Assembly (NCBI RefSeq): GCF_001468035.1
Contig: NZ_LNZA01000001.1
Span: 2,396,231 to 2,460,230, forward strand
Direction: 5' to 3'
Length of the DNA stretch: 64,000 nucleotides
Origin: Legionella tucsonensis
GTDB lineage: Bacteria > Pseudomonadota > Gammaproteobacteria > Legionellales > Legionellaceae
This document shows positions 47,210 to 56,731 of this stretch, one piece after another. How positions within the stretch are numbered: the first letter of the stretch is position 1; each line of letters starts with the position of its first letter. The position numbers and the translations under genes are program-made. The notes beneath the pieces were generated by a model, which saw nothing but the letters and a program-made list of their open reading frames with translations, was not told the origin of the DNA and ran no database searches.

Positions 47210-48517
47210 ATGACGTTTGTATTAAAGGACCTAATTGAATTAAGAAGACATTTTGACGATACCGTTCAAATCATATTAAAACGTGAACATAAAGGAAAAA
47301 TTGAAGACCTTATCAACCCCCAAAGAAAATTTGAACTTCAATTCCTTCGTTCCATACTTGATAAAGTAGAAGAGCAAGCAAAAGAAAAACCCCCCCAAGC
47401 CACTACAAATCTTATCAATGTGTTTTATGGTGCCATGCTCACTGTAGTGCAAGATATTGAAAATAATCGTGGGGTGATGGAATCATCAGGACTGCTTAAC
47501 GACCGTCTAACCGATGCAATAGGAATCGGAGATGATGTCAAAGCAGAAGATAAGCCTGATTTATATCAAATTTCTAAATTCTATACTTCTCTAAATGCAT
47601 TTTTGAATCAAGTTTTCATAGAGAACGATTCTCGTAAAGGCTTTGCAAAAGACCATATGCTGACCGAGGTTCCAACTGGGAACCTAAGTAAATTGATTCA
47701 GACCGCTTATAAACTGGAAAATGAAGCTCAGAAGAAAATAGTTGCTTCGTTTGCTGCTGATGGACAGACCACCGCTAACCTTACTAAATACAAGGCATCT
47801 AAGAAATCTCCAGCCTCGGCAACAGATCGCTTTGGTGGTTGGGATAAGCTCAATGCTGATCTTGATGAATTAATCAAAGACGAACTTGCTGATAAAAACG
47901 TTTCTAAGATTGAAAAGTTAAAATCAAAAGAGCGTATTGCTCAACTTCATTCTATGAATGCTATAAGAAACACACTGCAAACATCTACGCTCGATGAGGC
48001 TGAAAAAGTTGCCATTCTAGCGGGAGCAATGCATTTGGTTCGTCAGCAAATTATTAATGAGTATGCTGGTTCGTACGTTTCAAGTTTGGATAAATCAGTT
48101 ATCTATAAAGGGTTAAACAAGATTCTTGCTGTCGATGTAGTAAACCAACAAGATGTTGAATCATTGGTTACCTCAGCAACCCAATTTGTACAATTTATGA
48201 CAGTTGATCCGAAAAACAGCGGCAAAAAAGCAATCCGTAGTAATCATATTTTTTCAGCGATTGCAGACTTTAACTTAAAAGCTACTTTTAATTTATTGAT
48301 TGACATGATCTATGCTTGTCGTACTGAAGCATTACATGATGTTGTTGAGGAATTTAAGAAAGAAACCAAAGGACCTGAAAAAGTTACTAAAGGATACTTA
48401 GGATTAGGTAGACTCTCCTCAGCTTTAGGTTATTTCAAAGCCAAGAAAGAAGATGATTCAGAAGAGGATGAGGAAGTTCTAGAACATAAAAGTGGTACCC
48501 CTACTGTAAACCACTGA
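47210..48517 (+). CDS. Hypothetical helical protein, effector candidate
   Basis: 435 aa; no family recognised. No signal peptide or membrane segment; almost entirely predicted helix with high Lys, Asp and Glu. The last ~25 residues are strongly acidic (K-K-E-D-D-S-E-E-D-E-E-V-L-E) before a short polar tail, like the E-block seen in some Dot/Icm substrates. A TTG four codons earlier is open, but GGAGG sits 5 nt before the ATG at 47210. Monocistronic, closed by a strong hairpin. Function unknown. Confidence 0.75.
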   Translation: MTFVLKDLIELRRHFDDTVQIILKREHKGKIEDLINPQRKFELQFLRSILDKVEEQAKEKPPQATTNLINVFYGAMLTVVQDIENNRGVMESSGLLNDRLTDAIGIGDDVKAEDKPDLYQISKFYTSLNAFLNQVFIENDSRKGFAKDHMLTEVPTGNLSKLIQTAYKLENEAQKKIVASFAADGQTTANLTKYKASKKSPASATDRFGGWDKLNADLDELIKDELADKNVSKIEKLKSKERIAQLHSMNAIRNTLQTSTLDEAEKVAILAGAMHLVRQQIINEYAGSYVSSLDKSVIYKGLNKILAVDVVNQQDVESLVTSATQFVQFMTVDPKNSGKKAIRSNHIFSAIADFNLKATFNLLIDMIYACRTEALHDVVEEFKKETKGPEKVTKGYLGLGRLSSALGYFKAKKEDDSEEDEEVLEHKSGTPTVNH

Positions 48518-48550
48518 TGCTAATCCGCACACTTTTTAACTTGACCTTCC

Positions 48551-48588
48551 GATAAGACGGCAAATTATTTTTATTTTGCCGTCTTATC
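48551..48588 (+). terminator. Strong hairpin after the 47210 gene
   Basis: Perfect 14-bp stem GATAAGACGGCAAA/TTTGCCGTCTTATC with a 10-nt T/A loop. The T-run after it is short, but position and stability fit a terminator. Confidence 0.75.
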
Positions 48589-48685
48589 TTCGTTAAAGAT
48601 TTTAATAAGTACATCGCTTTAGATAAGCCATTTAGGCTTTTTTTTGTTACAATATCATTTTTTCCAATTTGTTTTACCTTGACTA

Positions 48686-49681
48686 ATGAAAATTAAATTA
48701 ATTAAAGAGATATCGTTCGTCCTAATGCTTTTAATAGTAAGTCAAAGTATCAGTTTCGCGTATGGGCATAGCTTTTCTGGGAACACGGCTAACAACAGCA
48801 AGAGTATTACAATCTCAAAAAATCAATCTCAAAAAGAGCACAACGATAGAAAAAGAGAATCCTCTAAAAATTTACCTTTTGTACTCAAAAAAACGGTATC
48901 TATAACCATTGATGATCTCCCTTTTGTGGGGGAGTCTCGAAACTTTCATTTGAATATGATGATCGATACCATGACCAAGGAGCAAGTTCCTGCTACTGGA
49001 TTTATTATTGCCAGTGAAGTGCGCAAAAATAACTGGGAGATATTACACAAATTTCGCGATGCCGGCTTCGGTTTAGGTAATCACACCCTCACCCACGCTA
49101 ATCTAAATAAAGTAGATACTGAAGGGTACATTCAGGAAATTCAAGAAGCAGACAACATTTTGCTTCCTGTTTTAACTGAGCCTAAATATTTTCGTTATCC
49201 TTATTTAGCCATGAGTTCCGGACAAAAAAAAGAAGACATTCTCTGTTTTCTTGCGCAAAAAAATTATCATGTTGCTCCTATTACTATAGACTCCAAAGAT
49301 TTTGTCTTTAATCAACGGCTGTTATCAGTATCCGAGATAAAAAGACGCGCCTATCTTGAAGAATTGAAACCCTTTTATCTTGATTTTATTTGGCAACAAA
49401 CACTTCGTGCCGAAGAACACAATCAATTTCATCAAAATCCCGAGCAAGCGCAAATTTTGCTGATCCATGCCAATTTACTTAATGCCTATGTTTTACCAGA
49501 TATTATCAATTTATATAAACAAAATGGGTATGAATTTGTTCACTTAGAAGAAGCATTGAAAACATTTAAATCTTCAGTTCAATGTTCCCGATCTCATATA
49601 CTTGCACAAAACAAAGAACGACATCAGCAACAAAAGATTGCCCGTGATGCTGATATTGAGACTTTTATTGAATGGGATTAA
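48686..49681 (+). CDS. Secreted polysaccharide deacetylase (NodB homology)
   Basis: 331 aa. Signal peptide 1-~26. NodB motifs: T-I-D-D-L-P (catalytic Asp pair), H-T-L-T-H (zinc His), and F-R-Y-P-Y (in place of R-x-x-Y/F). It should deacetylate an N-acetylated or O-acetylated glycan at the cell surface; the substrate is unknown. No clear ribosome site. Followed by the pilin cluster after 65 bp. Confidence 0.88.
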   Translation: MKIKLIKEISFVLMLLIVSQSISFAYGHSFSGNTANNSKSITISKNQSQKEHNDRKRESSKNLPFVLKKTVSITIDDLPFVGESRNFHLNMMIDTMTKEQVPATGFIIASEVRKNNWEILHKFRDAGFGLGNHTLTHANLNKVDTEGYIQEIQEADNILLPVLTEPKYFRYPYLAMSSGQKKEDILCFLAQKNYHVAPITIDSKDFVFNQRLLSVSEIKRRAYLEELKPFYLDFIWQQTLRAEEHNQFHQNPEQAQILLIHANLLNAYVLPDIINLYKQNGYEFVHLEEALKTFKSSVQCSRSHILAQNKERHQQQKIARDADIETFIEWD

Positions 49682-49746
49682 ATCTTAACCTAAACTAAAT
49701 ATGCAGGCTTAAAAACGGATTTGTTCTAAAAAACAGGGACGAAACT

Positions 49747-50280
49747 TTGAAATTCATGCTAGCTAGAAAGACGGCGTTCACCTTAGTTGAACTTTTGGTG
49801 ACCTTATTGGTACTTTGCGTCGCTTTGGTTTTAGCAGTTCCCTTCTTAAACAATATACTTATGAATAATCGCCAAACAGCTTACACAGATATGTTTGTGA
49901 ATGCGCTCAATTATGCACGCAACAGCGCTCTTAGTGGATCAATGAACATCATGGTTTGTCCCTTTGTGGCCGCACAATCTACCACTTGTGGCGGAAATTG
50001 GAGCGCTGGATGGATAGTGGTAACTCAACCGACAGTAGGTACAATTACCTTATTGCAAAGCCAACAACTTTCACCATCAGATCCTGTACTTTCAGGTAAC
50101 GTTGCAAGTGTAGTTTTCGATCCACACGGTGTGACCACTTCCCCAAGTAATTTCAAATTTTGTGACCGTAGAGGAGGAGCATTTGCGCGTTCTATAGAAG
50201 TATTAGCGACTGGGTATGTTCAATCAAGTACAACGCCCGGACAAGCTGTTTGGGATAACAGCACACTTACATGTCCTTAA
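49747..50280 (+). CDS. fimT: Minor pseudopilin FimT/FimU (GspH family)
   Basis: 177 aa. Type IV prepilin leader followed by F-T-L-V-E-L-L-V, with Glu at +5. The residue before the cleavage point is Ala (K-T-A|F), not the usual Gly. The frame opens at a TTG (49747) with AGGGA ~7 nt upstream; an ATG at 49756 lacks a site, so TTG may be the true start. First gene of the minor-pilin operon that primes pilus assembly. Confidence 0.88.
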   Translation: MKFMLARKTAFTLVELLVTLLVLCVALVLAVPFLNNILMNNRQTAYTDMFVNALNYARNSALSGSMNIMVCPFVAAQSTTCGGNWSAGWIVVTQPTVGTITLLQSQQLSPSDPVLSGNVASVVFDPHGVTTSPSNFKFCDRRGGAFARSIEVLATGYVQSSTTPGQAVWDNSTLTCP

Positions 50281-50292
50281 TGGAGATAACTC

Positions 50293-50832
50293 ATGAATTC
50301 CCGGAAATACGGTGCCCAACAAAAAGGAATGTCACTAATCGAAGTTCTCATTGCATTTGTGATCTTGGCTATTGGTTTGTTAGGTATAGCAAGTATGTTA
50401 ATCATATCGAGCAAAGCAAATAATTCGAGTTATGCGAAACAAGCCGCCGTACAGTGTATTTATGACATATTTGAAAAAATTCGGGCTAACTATCAGGCTG
50501 CAATTAATGGTAACTACAATATCAGTAATATCAACAGCAGCGGTACACCGACTCTCCCTCCCTCACCTGGAGTTATGTGCAATCAATCCCCTTGTTCGAG
50601 TACTCAATTAGCTGCATATGATACATGGTATTGGCTTACGTATGATGTAAATAAATTACCCAGTGGCAGTGGCTCAATCACTTCATCCCCTGCACCTGGA
50701 GCGGGTGGAAATACACTTATTACGGTAACCGTGCAATGGGATGACAGCCTGGCACAAAATCTTGTTGGCGCAAGCAGTGCTCCTGCCCCCAACCCGAACT
50801 ATGTCCAACTTATCGTACAAAGCCAATTATGA
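50293..50832 (+). CDS. pilV: Type IV pilus minor pilin PilV
   Basis: 179 aa. Prepilin site Q-K-G|M-S-L-I-E-V-L-I-A-F with Glu at +5 and a long hydrophobic helix; the rest is a Gly/Ser-rich globular domain with paired Cys (C-N-Q-S-P-C). TGGAG precedes the ATG; the stop overlaps the start of pilW (ATGA). Confidence 0.92.
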   Translation: MNSRKYGAQQKGMSLIEVLIAFVILAIGLLGIASMLIISSKANNSSYAKQAAVQCIYDIFEKIRANYQAAINGNYNISNINSSGTPTLPPSPGVMCNQSPCSSTQLAAYDTWYWLTYDVNKLPSGSGSITSSPAPGAGGNTLITVTVQWDDSLAQNLVGASSAPAPNPNYVQLIVQSQL

Positions 50833-51896
50833 ACAATGATAAAACACATCAGTATGGTTTTTCCTTAGTCGAATTAATGATTGCCACAGTCATTGGTCTT
50901 TTACTCAGTTATGCTGTGATACAAATTTATGTGACACAAACTCAAATCTATAAAGTAACAAACTCACAAGCTCTTATCCAAAGTACAGAAAATGCTATTG
51001 CCAATCTAGTCACACCTATTATTCGCTCTGCAGGATTTATGGGTTGTGGTTCTCTTGGTACCTCTGTATCTCATTTAAATGGTGGTGGCTCAGCCCCTAT
51101 TGGCTCACTGAATTCCAATTCAATCTTACTCACTGGTTACAACCGAAATGGAACAACAATTACAATGAATCAAGGTAATCCTGCCAATGACAGCAATCCA
51201 GGTAATTGGACGCCCTCATTGGATTCATCATTGGCAGGAAATGTTCAAAATACGAGTGATGTCTTGGTTGTTCTCGGTGCAACTCCCGGTAGTTTTCCTG
51301 TCTCAATCACAGCGATTGATTCAAGTAGCGACTCATTCACAGTGCAAAGCATGAGCAGCATTAATCTTGCTGCAGGACAGTTCGCTGCAATATCTGATTG
51401 TGTTAAATCCTCTGTTTTTCTCGTAACCAATATAGCGGGAACAACGATTAGCCATGGAGCAGGTGTAGGACAATATGAAAACTCTTCTTCTACTTTTAGT
51501 TTAAACTATCAGGCAGGAGCCCAATTCATTCCTCTACAACAAACCACTTTTTTTGTGGGACAAGGACAAGGTGGACAAAGAGCATTGATGAGGGGAATTT
51601 TAACTGGGACAGGATGGACCATCCAACCTCTTGTTCCAGGAGTTGAAGTAATGAAAGTACAGTATGGCATAGGAGGTAGTGGCACAATTTCTCAGTATGT
51701 CACTGCCGATGCTGTCCCAAACTGGGCGCAAGTTTATTCGATTCGCCTTGGTTTTTTAATTGCAGGACAAGTTGCTTCCGGAAATCTGAATACTACTCAA
51801 TATAATGTATTAGATACTTCAGTTACCGTCCCAAATGACAATCGACTTCGTCATGTATATGAAATCAATATTGCTTTAAGGAACGCGAGCTCATGA
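50829..51896 (+). CDS. pilW: Type IV pilus assembly protein PilW
   Basis: 355 aa. Prepilin site Y-G|F-S-L-V-E-L-M-I-A-T, then a helix. The C-terminal part (V-E-V-M-K-V-Q-Y-G-I-G, L-R-H-V-Y-E-I-N-I-A-L-R) is typical of PilW. Overlaps pilV and pilX by 4 bp each, so the whole set is translated as a unit. Confidence 0.93.
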   Translation: MNNDKTHQYGFSLVELMIATVIGLLLSYAVIQIYVTQTQIYKVTNSQALIQSTENAIANLVTPIIRSAGFMGCGSLGTSVSHLNGGGSAPIGSLNSNSILLTGYNRNGTTITMNQGNPANDSNPGNWTPSLDSSLAGNVQNTSDVLVVLGATPGSFPVSITAIDSSSDSFTVQSMSSINLAAGQFAAISDCVKSSVFLVTNIAGTTISHGAGVGQYENSSSTFSLNYQAGAQFIPLQQTTFFVGQGQGGQRALMRGILTGTGWTIQPLVPGVEVMKVQYGIGGSGTISQYVTADAVPNWAQVYSIRLGFLIAGQVASGNLNTTQYNVLDTSVTVPNDNRLRHVYEINIALRNASS

Positions 51897-52537
51897 ATTC
51901 TATTTCTCAAAATACAAAGTCTGATCGCTTATTCCACAGCAATAAATCTATTTCGAACTTCGTTGCAGAGAGAGAAGTACAAGAAGAAAGGAAGTGCCAA
52001 ACTGCAGGGATATACATGCCCATGTATAAGAACTCTCAGGAAAAAGTAATTTCAGTACAACAAAAAGGGTATGTCCTGATAATGACCATGATTTTGCTTC
52101 TTACTCTCATAGCATTAGCACTTACAACGGTATCACTAAATACAACGCAAACACGAATTGCAGCCAATGCTACTGATACCGAAATCAGTTTGGAAAAAAC
52201 TGAAGGGGCTTTAAACGAAGCGATTAATATTCTGATCAAGGGAACCTACAATACAACAAATTTTCTGCAGAATAGTAATGGATTATACATGCTGAATCCT
52301 ACTGACCCACCTTTATGGAGCACCGCTAATTGGTCCAGCTCTTCATCAGTAATTCGCAGCTTCCAAGGATATTCCAATACACAGGCGAGTTATATTATTG
52401 AGCAGTTACCTTCGATTGTTCAGCCCGGACAAAATATGAAAACACCTACTCGTATATATCGAATTACTGCACGTTCAATAGGTGCCAATGGAAATACAAT
52501 AGTGATGCTACAAAGTACAATACAAATACAACAATAG
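51893..52537 (+). CDS. pilX: Type IV pilus assembly protein PilX
   Basis: 214 aa from the overlapping ATG. The hydrophobic segment after K-G|Y-V-L-I-M-T-M starts only at residue ~60, giving an unusually long leader. An in-frame ATG at 52016 has AGGGA 5 nt upstream and would give a 173-aa protein with a normal short leader, so that may be the real start. No Glu at +5, as is usual for PilX. In other Legionella pilY1 follows; here pilE starts 8 bp later. Confidence 0.88.
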   Translation: MNSISQNTKSDRLFHSNKSISNFVAEREVQEERKCQTAGIYMPMYKNSQEKVISVQQKGYVLIMTMILLLTLIALALTTVSLNTTQTRIAANATDTEISLEKTEGALNEAINILIKGTYNTTNFLQNSNGLYMLNPTDPPLWSTANWSSSSSVIRSFQGYSNTQASYIIEQLPSIVQPGQNMKTPTRIYRITARSIGANGNTIVMLQSTIQIQQ

Positions 52538-52545
52538 GTAAACTA

Positions 52546-52971
52546 ATGATAAACAACACACGAAAACAAGGATTCACCTTAATTGAATTAATGATAGCCA
52601 TACTTATTATGGCCATACTGGCTACAATAGCATATCCTAACTATGTCAGTTTCGTTCTTAAGTCGCGTCGCTCTGATGCTATGGCCACGTTAGCACAAGA
52701 TCAGATCACTTTAGAACGGTGTTATTCACAAAACTTTTCTTATAATGCTCCTTGTGGCTCATTACCTTCATTTCCGCAAACATCTGCTCAAGGTTTCTAC
52801 AGTATTACCTTATCTAATCTAGGAGCAACAACATATACACTGACAGCAACACCCATTGGGAGCCAGGCTAGAGATACAACCTGTGCCAGCATGACAGTTG
52901 ATCAATCTAACGCAAAAACCGCTGTAGATTCATCAGGGACTGCACAAACCATTTGTTGGAATCCGACATAA
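52546..52971 (+). CDS. pilE: Type IV minor pilin PilE-like
   Basis: 141 aa. Prepilin site K-Q-G|F-T-L-I-E-L-M-I-A with Glu at +5, then A-Y-P-N-Y at the end of the helix. The C-terminal disulfide loop (C at the RCYSQNF and C-G-S regions; final I-C-W-N) is typical of PilE minor pilins. Last gene of the cluster; comEC follows after 132 bp. Confidence 0.92.
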   Translation: MINNTRKQGFTLIELMIAILIMAILATIAYPNYVSFVLKSRRSDAMATLAQDQITLERCYSQNFSYNAPCGSLPSFPQTSAQGFYSITLSNLGATTYTLTATPIGSQARDTTCASMTVDQSNAKTAVDSSGTAQTICWNPT

Positions 52972-53103
52972 TAACAAATTGAATCGGAATCCAGACTTCT
53001 ATGTCGTGTTACATCGAAGTTACCCAAATAAAAAATTTACTTTACAAAAAATACTCGATTCTCTACTATCCCACTCAACGGAAAGTCCAACTTAAAAATA
53101 AAA

Positions 53104-55320
53104 ATGGAAATTTTTTGCTTTTTCACAGGCATACTCTATCTATATACCTTTAATCATTGTTTACCCTTAATTGTCCTGCTCTTCTTTTTCCTCAGTCCAA
53201 AGTATTCCTTAATTCTGTTTTTTACTTTAGGGGTTGCGATGGCAGGATTGCATCAAGTTGTTGTTTCACCCAAAGGAATACCTAATGTTACCGTATTACC
53301 TAAGGTAACAGTGCAAGGAACAATTGCATCGATTCCTAACCAAGATTTTACTAAAACACAATTTTTATTTGCCCTTGAACAATACAATCATCATCCAGCA
53401 CAAGGATTTATCCAATTAGCCTGGTATAACAATGCTCCAAAATTACGCGCAGGACAACGCTGGCAATTCACAGTCAAATTAAAAAAACCTCGAAACTACC
53501 TTAATCCCGGAAGTTCAGATTATGCAGGCATGCTTTCAGCACGACACATTCAGTGGACTGGTTATGTTCTCTCTCCAAACAGCCAATTGTACCCAGAATC
53601 ACAGCCACGTTTTAACTGGCTGCTATTACGTGAACATTTGGGAAATAAACTTGGCCAATTAGCACCAAATCAAGACACTGCAGGAGTTGTTGAAGCATTG
53701 ACCTTAAATTTAACCACTCATATTAGCCAGAAAAATTGGGATTTGTTTAGACGTACGGGCACAACCCATCTTTTTGGGATTTCAGGAGAACATATTGCAT
53801 TGGTATCGGGGTTAATTTATTGGCTGGTGCGCCGGCTATGGTCTAAAAGCTCACTATGTTGTTTGTTTATCCCAGCACCCTATGTTGCCAGCATTAGCGG
53901 TCTGTTGGCTGCTTTACTTTATGCCTTTTTAGCAGGATTTGCTCCCCCAGTACAAAGAGCATTAATCGGATGTTTTTTTTATACGCTCTACCGCCTAGGG
54001 AAACAACGTTTTTCCTCTTGGCAAATATGGCGTTACGCCTTGTTTGGTGTTTTATGTATCGAACCACATGCAGTATTTATGCAAGGATTTTATTTTTCAT
54101 TTCTTGCGGTAGCCTGTTTGCTTTTAACCCAACAGCGTTGGCGATTAAAGGATTATAAAGGAAATTTGGCCTTACAATTAAGCTGCTTAATTGGGCTCAT
54201 GCCTTTAACCCTCTACTGGTATTCTTATGGCTCAATTAATGGTTTTTTTGCAAATTTATTTTCCATTCCTCTTGTTGGTCTTTTGATCGTACCCTTAGCA
54301 TTAATCACTATGACACTGTGTTCATGGAGTGTTGCTGCTCTATTAATGAAACTCTTATCCATTTTGATCGACCTGTTATTTAAAGGATTATACTTGATTG
54401 AACATTTAGCAATCATGAACATTAATTGGTCAATTTCTCATATTTATTTAGTTGTTGTCTTAATGGGAGCTTTACTGATGTGGGTTATATTGCCAATGAA
54501 ACCCTTTCAATGGATCGCACTTTTGTGGATACTACTTCCATTTTTTCCACCCCGTGCTGTACCCACTCCAGGAGAAGCAGTGATTGATATTTTGGATGTG
54601 GGCCAAGGCTTGGCAGTTGTCATTAGAAGTCAACGCCATACCCTGATTTATGACACTGGAGATCGATTTTTTCAAGGAAGCGATTTAGGGAAGATGGTGA
54701 TTTTGCCTTATCTTAAAATCTTAGGAATAAAAAAAATTGACTTTGTGGTCATTAGTCATCCAGATAAAGATCACCGTGGTGGACTCAACTCGCTTGAAAA
54801 AGAAATGCCAGTGGATCAGTTATTAGTCAACGATCTTCATTACTATGATCATGGTGTAACATGCCATGATTACCCACAGTGGGACTGGGATGGTGTTTCT
54901 TTTCGTTTCATGCCGATTAAAACTCACTTTAAGAATAAAAATAATAACTCGTGTATTCTACAAATAAGCACCAAGGCCGGAAAAATATTATTAACAGGGG
55001 ATATTGAAAAAATAGCCGAAGATTATTTAATAAAAACTTATGGGACAAAGCTTGCCTCTGATGTTTTAATTGTCCCTCATCATGGCAGTAAAACCTCCTC
55101 TTCTTATCGATTTTTACTTGAAGTAGCGCCACACTATGCCATAGCTTCTTTAGGCTTTGATAATCGTTTTCACTTTCCCCACACTAAAACTTTGGCAAAC
55201 ATGAAATCATTGAATATTCCCTTTTTCAGAACAGATCAATGCGGCATGATACAACTTGCCTTGCCAGCCCAAGGGGAAATAAAAAAACCTATTTGCTTTA
55301 ATGGTCTTGATGTAACCTAA
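53104..55320 (+). CDS. comEC: ComEC/Rec2 DNA-uptake channel protein
   Basis: 738 aa. N-terminal helices and an OB-like domain (~60-160), the competence membrane domain (G-I-S-G-E-H in F-G-I-S-G-E-H-I-A-L), and a C-terminal metallo-beta-lactamase-like domain with S-H-P-D-K-D-H-R-G-G and later P-H-H-G-S-K. It moves single-stranded DNA across the inner membrane during transformation. The position next to the minor pilins fits a shared role in DNA uptake. Confidence 0.94.
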   Translation: MEIFCFFTGILYLYTFNHCLPLIVLLFFFLSPKYSLILFFTLGVAMAGLHQVVVSPKGIPNVTVLPKVTVQGTIASIPNQDFTKTQFLFALEQYNHHPAQGFIQLAWYNNAPKLRAGQRWQFTVKLKKPRNYLNPGSSDYAGMLSARHIQWTGYVLSPNSQLYPESQPRFNWLLLREHLGNKLGQLAPNQDTAGVVEALTLNLTTHISQKNWDLFRRTGTTHLFGISGEHIALVSGLIYWLVRRLWSKSSLCCLFIPAPYVASISGLLAALLYAFLAGFAPPVQRALIGCFFYTLYRLGKQRFSSWQIWRYALFGVLCIEPHAVFMQGFYFSFLAVACLLLTQQRWRLKDYKGNLALQLSCLIGLMPLTLYWYSYGSINGFFANLFSIPLVGLLIVPLALITMTLCSWSVAALLMKLLSILIDLLFKGLYLIEHLAIMNINWSISHIYLVVVLMGALLMWVILPMKPFQWIALLWILLPFFPPRAVPTPGEAVIDILDVGQGLAVVIRSQRHTLIYDTGDRFFQGSDLGKMVILPYLKILGIKKIDFVVISHPDKDHRGGLNSLEKEMPVDQLLVNDLHYYDHGVTCHDYPQWDWDGVSFRFMPIKTHFKNKNNNSCILQISTKAGKILLTGDIEKIAEDYLIKTYGTKLASDVLIVPHHGSKTSSSYRFLLEVAPHYAIASLGFDNRFHFPHTKTLANMKSLNIPFFRTDQCGMIQLALPAQGEIKKPICFNGLDVT

Positions 55321-55526
55321 GAAAAATACAGCCTGGGTACTGTGGCAAAACCCGAGTTTTCTTGATTGGGACGAACATCTCAATTCCAGATTTCACTTCA
55401 TCTCACTCAGGATATAAAAATACTTGAACTGCAAAAAACTCCCATTAAAATTCAATGCCTGAATTTCGGTCGCACTTTTTTTAAAAAAAGCTATAGTAAC
55501 TATTGAAACAACTGATTGAGTGATTC

Positions 55527-56609
55527 ATGTTAACTGATACAGCACAAAAAGAATATTACCAGGCCTTACTTGCTAAAGACTCCAAATATGAAGGTGTATT
55601 CTATGTTGGAGTTAAATCGACTGGAATATTTTGTCGACCTACCTGTTCTGCAAAAAAACCAAAATTTGAAAATTGTGAATTCTTTCAAACAGCTCAAGAG
55701 GCGCTCCTTGCTTCATATAGACCATGTATGCGCTGCCAGCCATTGTCCTATCCTAATCAAGCTTCCAATTTAATTCAAAAATTGGTTGCGGCTGTAGAAG
55801 CCAACCCTGAAAAGAAATGGAAGGACAGAGACTTTGCAGCATTAGGAGTTGATACATCAACTGCACGCAGGCAATTTAAAAAGCGCTTTGGGATGACCTT
55901 TGTTGCTTATGCTCGTGCAAGAAGAATGGGCATAGCCATGAAACAAATCCGTGAAGGTACTATAGTGATTGAAACACAACTTAATGTAGGGTACGAATCC
56001 AGCAGTGGTTTTCGTGATGCTTTTTCTAAAATAATGGGCGCAGCCCCTTCGCAACTGACAAAATACCCCACGATTTTGAAAGCGTCCTGGTTTGATTCAC
56101 CTCTTGGTCCAATACTCGCAGTGAGTGATGAAGAGGCTTTATATCTCTTGGAGTTCGTAGACAGAAGAGGTCTGGAGCGTGAAATAGAACGTCTAAGAAA
56201 TAAAATGAAAGCAGCCATTATCCCAGGAAGCACTTCACCAATTCATTCAATTGAAAAAGAGCTTAAAGCATATTTTGCAGGAACTCTAAAACAATTTAGC
56301 ACCCCAATACATATGCTAGGCAGTCCCTTTCAAAAAATGGCTTGGAATGCTTTAACACTTATTCCTTATGGAGAAACAAGAAGTTATGCAGAACAAGCTC
56401 AGGCATTAGGAAAGCCCACTGCATACAGAGCTGTTGCCAATGCTAATGGTGCAAATTCGCTTGCGATAATTGTTCCCTGTCATCGAATCATTAACTCCAA
56501 CGGAAATTTAGGCGGTTATGGCGGAGGGATAGCACGTAAGCAATGGCTTATTGAACATGAACAGAAAAATAAGCAAATATGTTACTCTTTCACTCAGCAG
56601 CCTCGATGA
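55527..56609 (+). CDS. ada: Ada: methylphosphotriester/O6-methylguanine-DNA methyltransferase and activator
   Basis: 360 aa, all three Ada parts. The zinc/acceptor domain has C36-x3-C40 and C67-x2-C70 (F-C-R-P-T-C; R-P-C-M-R-C-Q). An AraC-type helix-turn-helix follows (~85-180), then the methyltransferase with the acceptor C318 in I-V-P-C-H-R-I-I. Spacings match E. coli Ada. It removes methyl groups from DNA and induces its own regulon. Confidence 0.95.
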   Translation: MLTDTAQKEYYQALLAKDSKYEGVFYVGVKSTGIFCRPTCSAKKPKFENCEFFQTAQEALLASYRPCMRCQPLSYPNQASNLIQKLVAAVEANPEKKWKDRDFAALGVDTSTARRQFKKRFGMTFVAYARARRMGIAMKQIREGTIVIETQLNVGYESSSGFRDAFSKIMGAAPSQLTKYPTILKASWFDSPLGPILAVSDEEALYLLEFVDRRGLEREIERLRNKMKAAIIPGSTSPIHSIEKELKAYFAGTLKQFSTPIHMLGSPFQKMAWNALTLIPYGETRSYAEQAQALGKPTAYRAVANANGANSLAIIVPCHRIINSNGNLGGYGGGIARKQWLIEHEQKNKQICYSFTQQPR

Positions 56610-56731
56610 AGTAGAGTAGAACCCGAGGGATGACATCAACGCACCACTATGTTCTAGCTGTCTCTTGATCTCATCTCTGCCTACTCCCCACACGGGTTTA
56701 TCCGCGAGGCCCAGTGCCTTCTGGATCCAAA

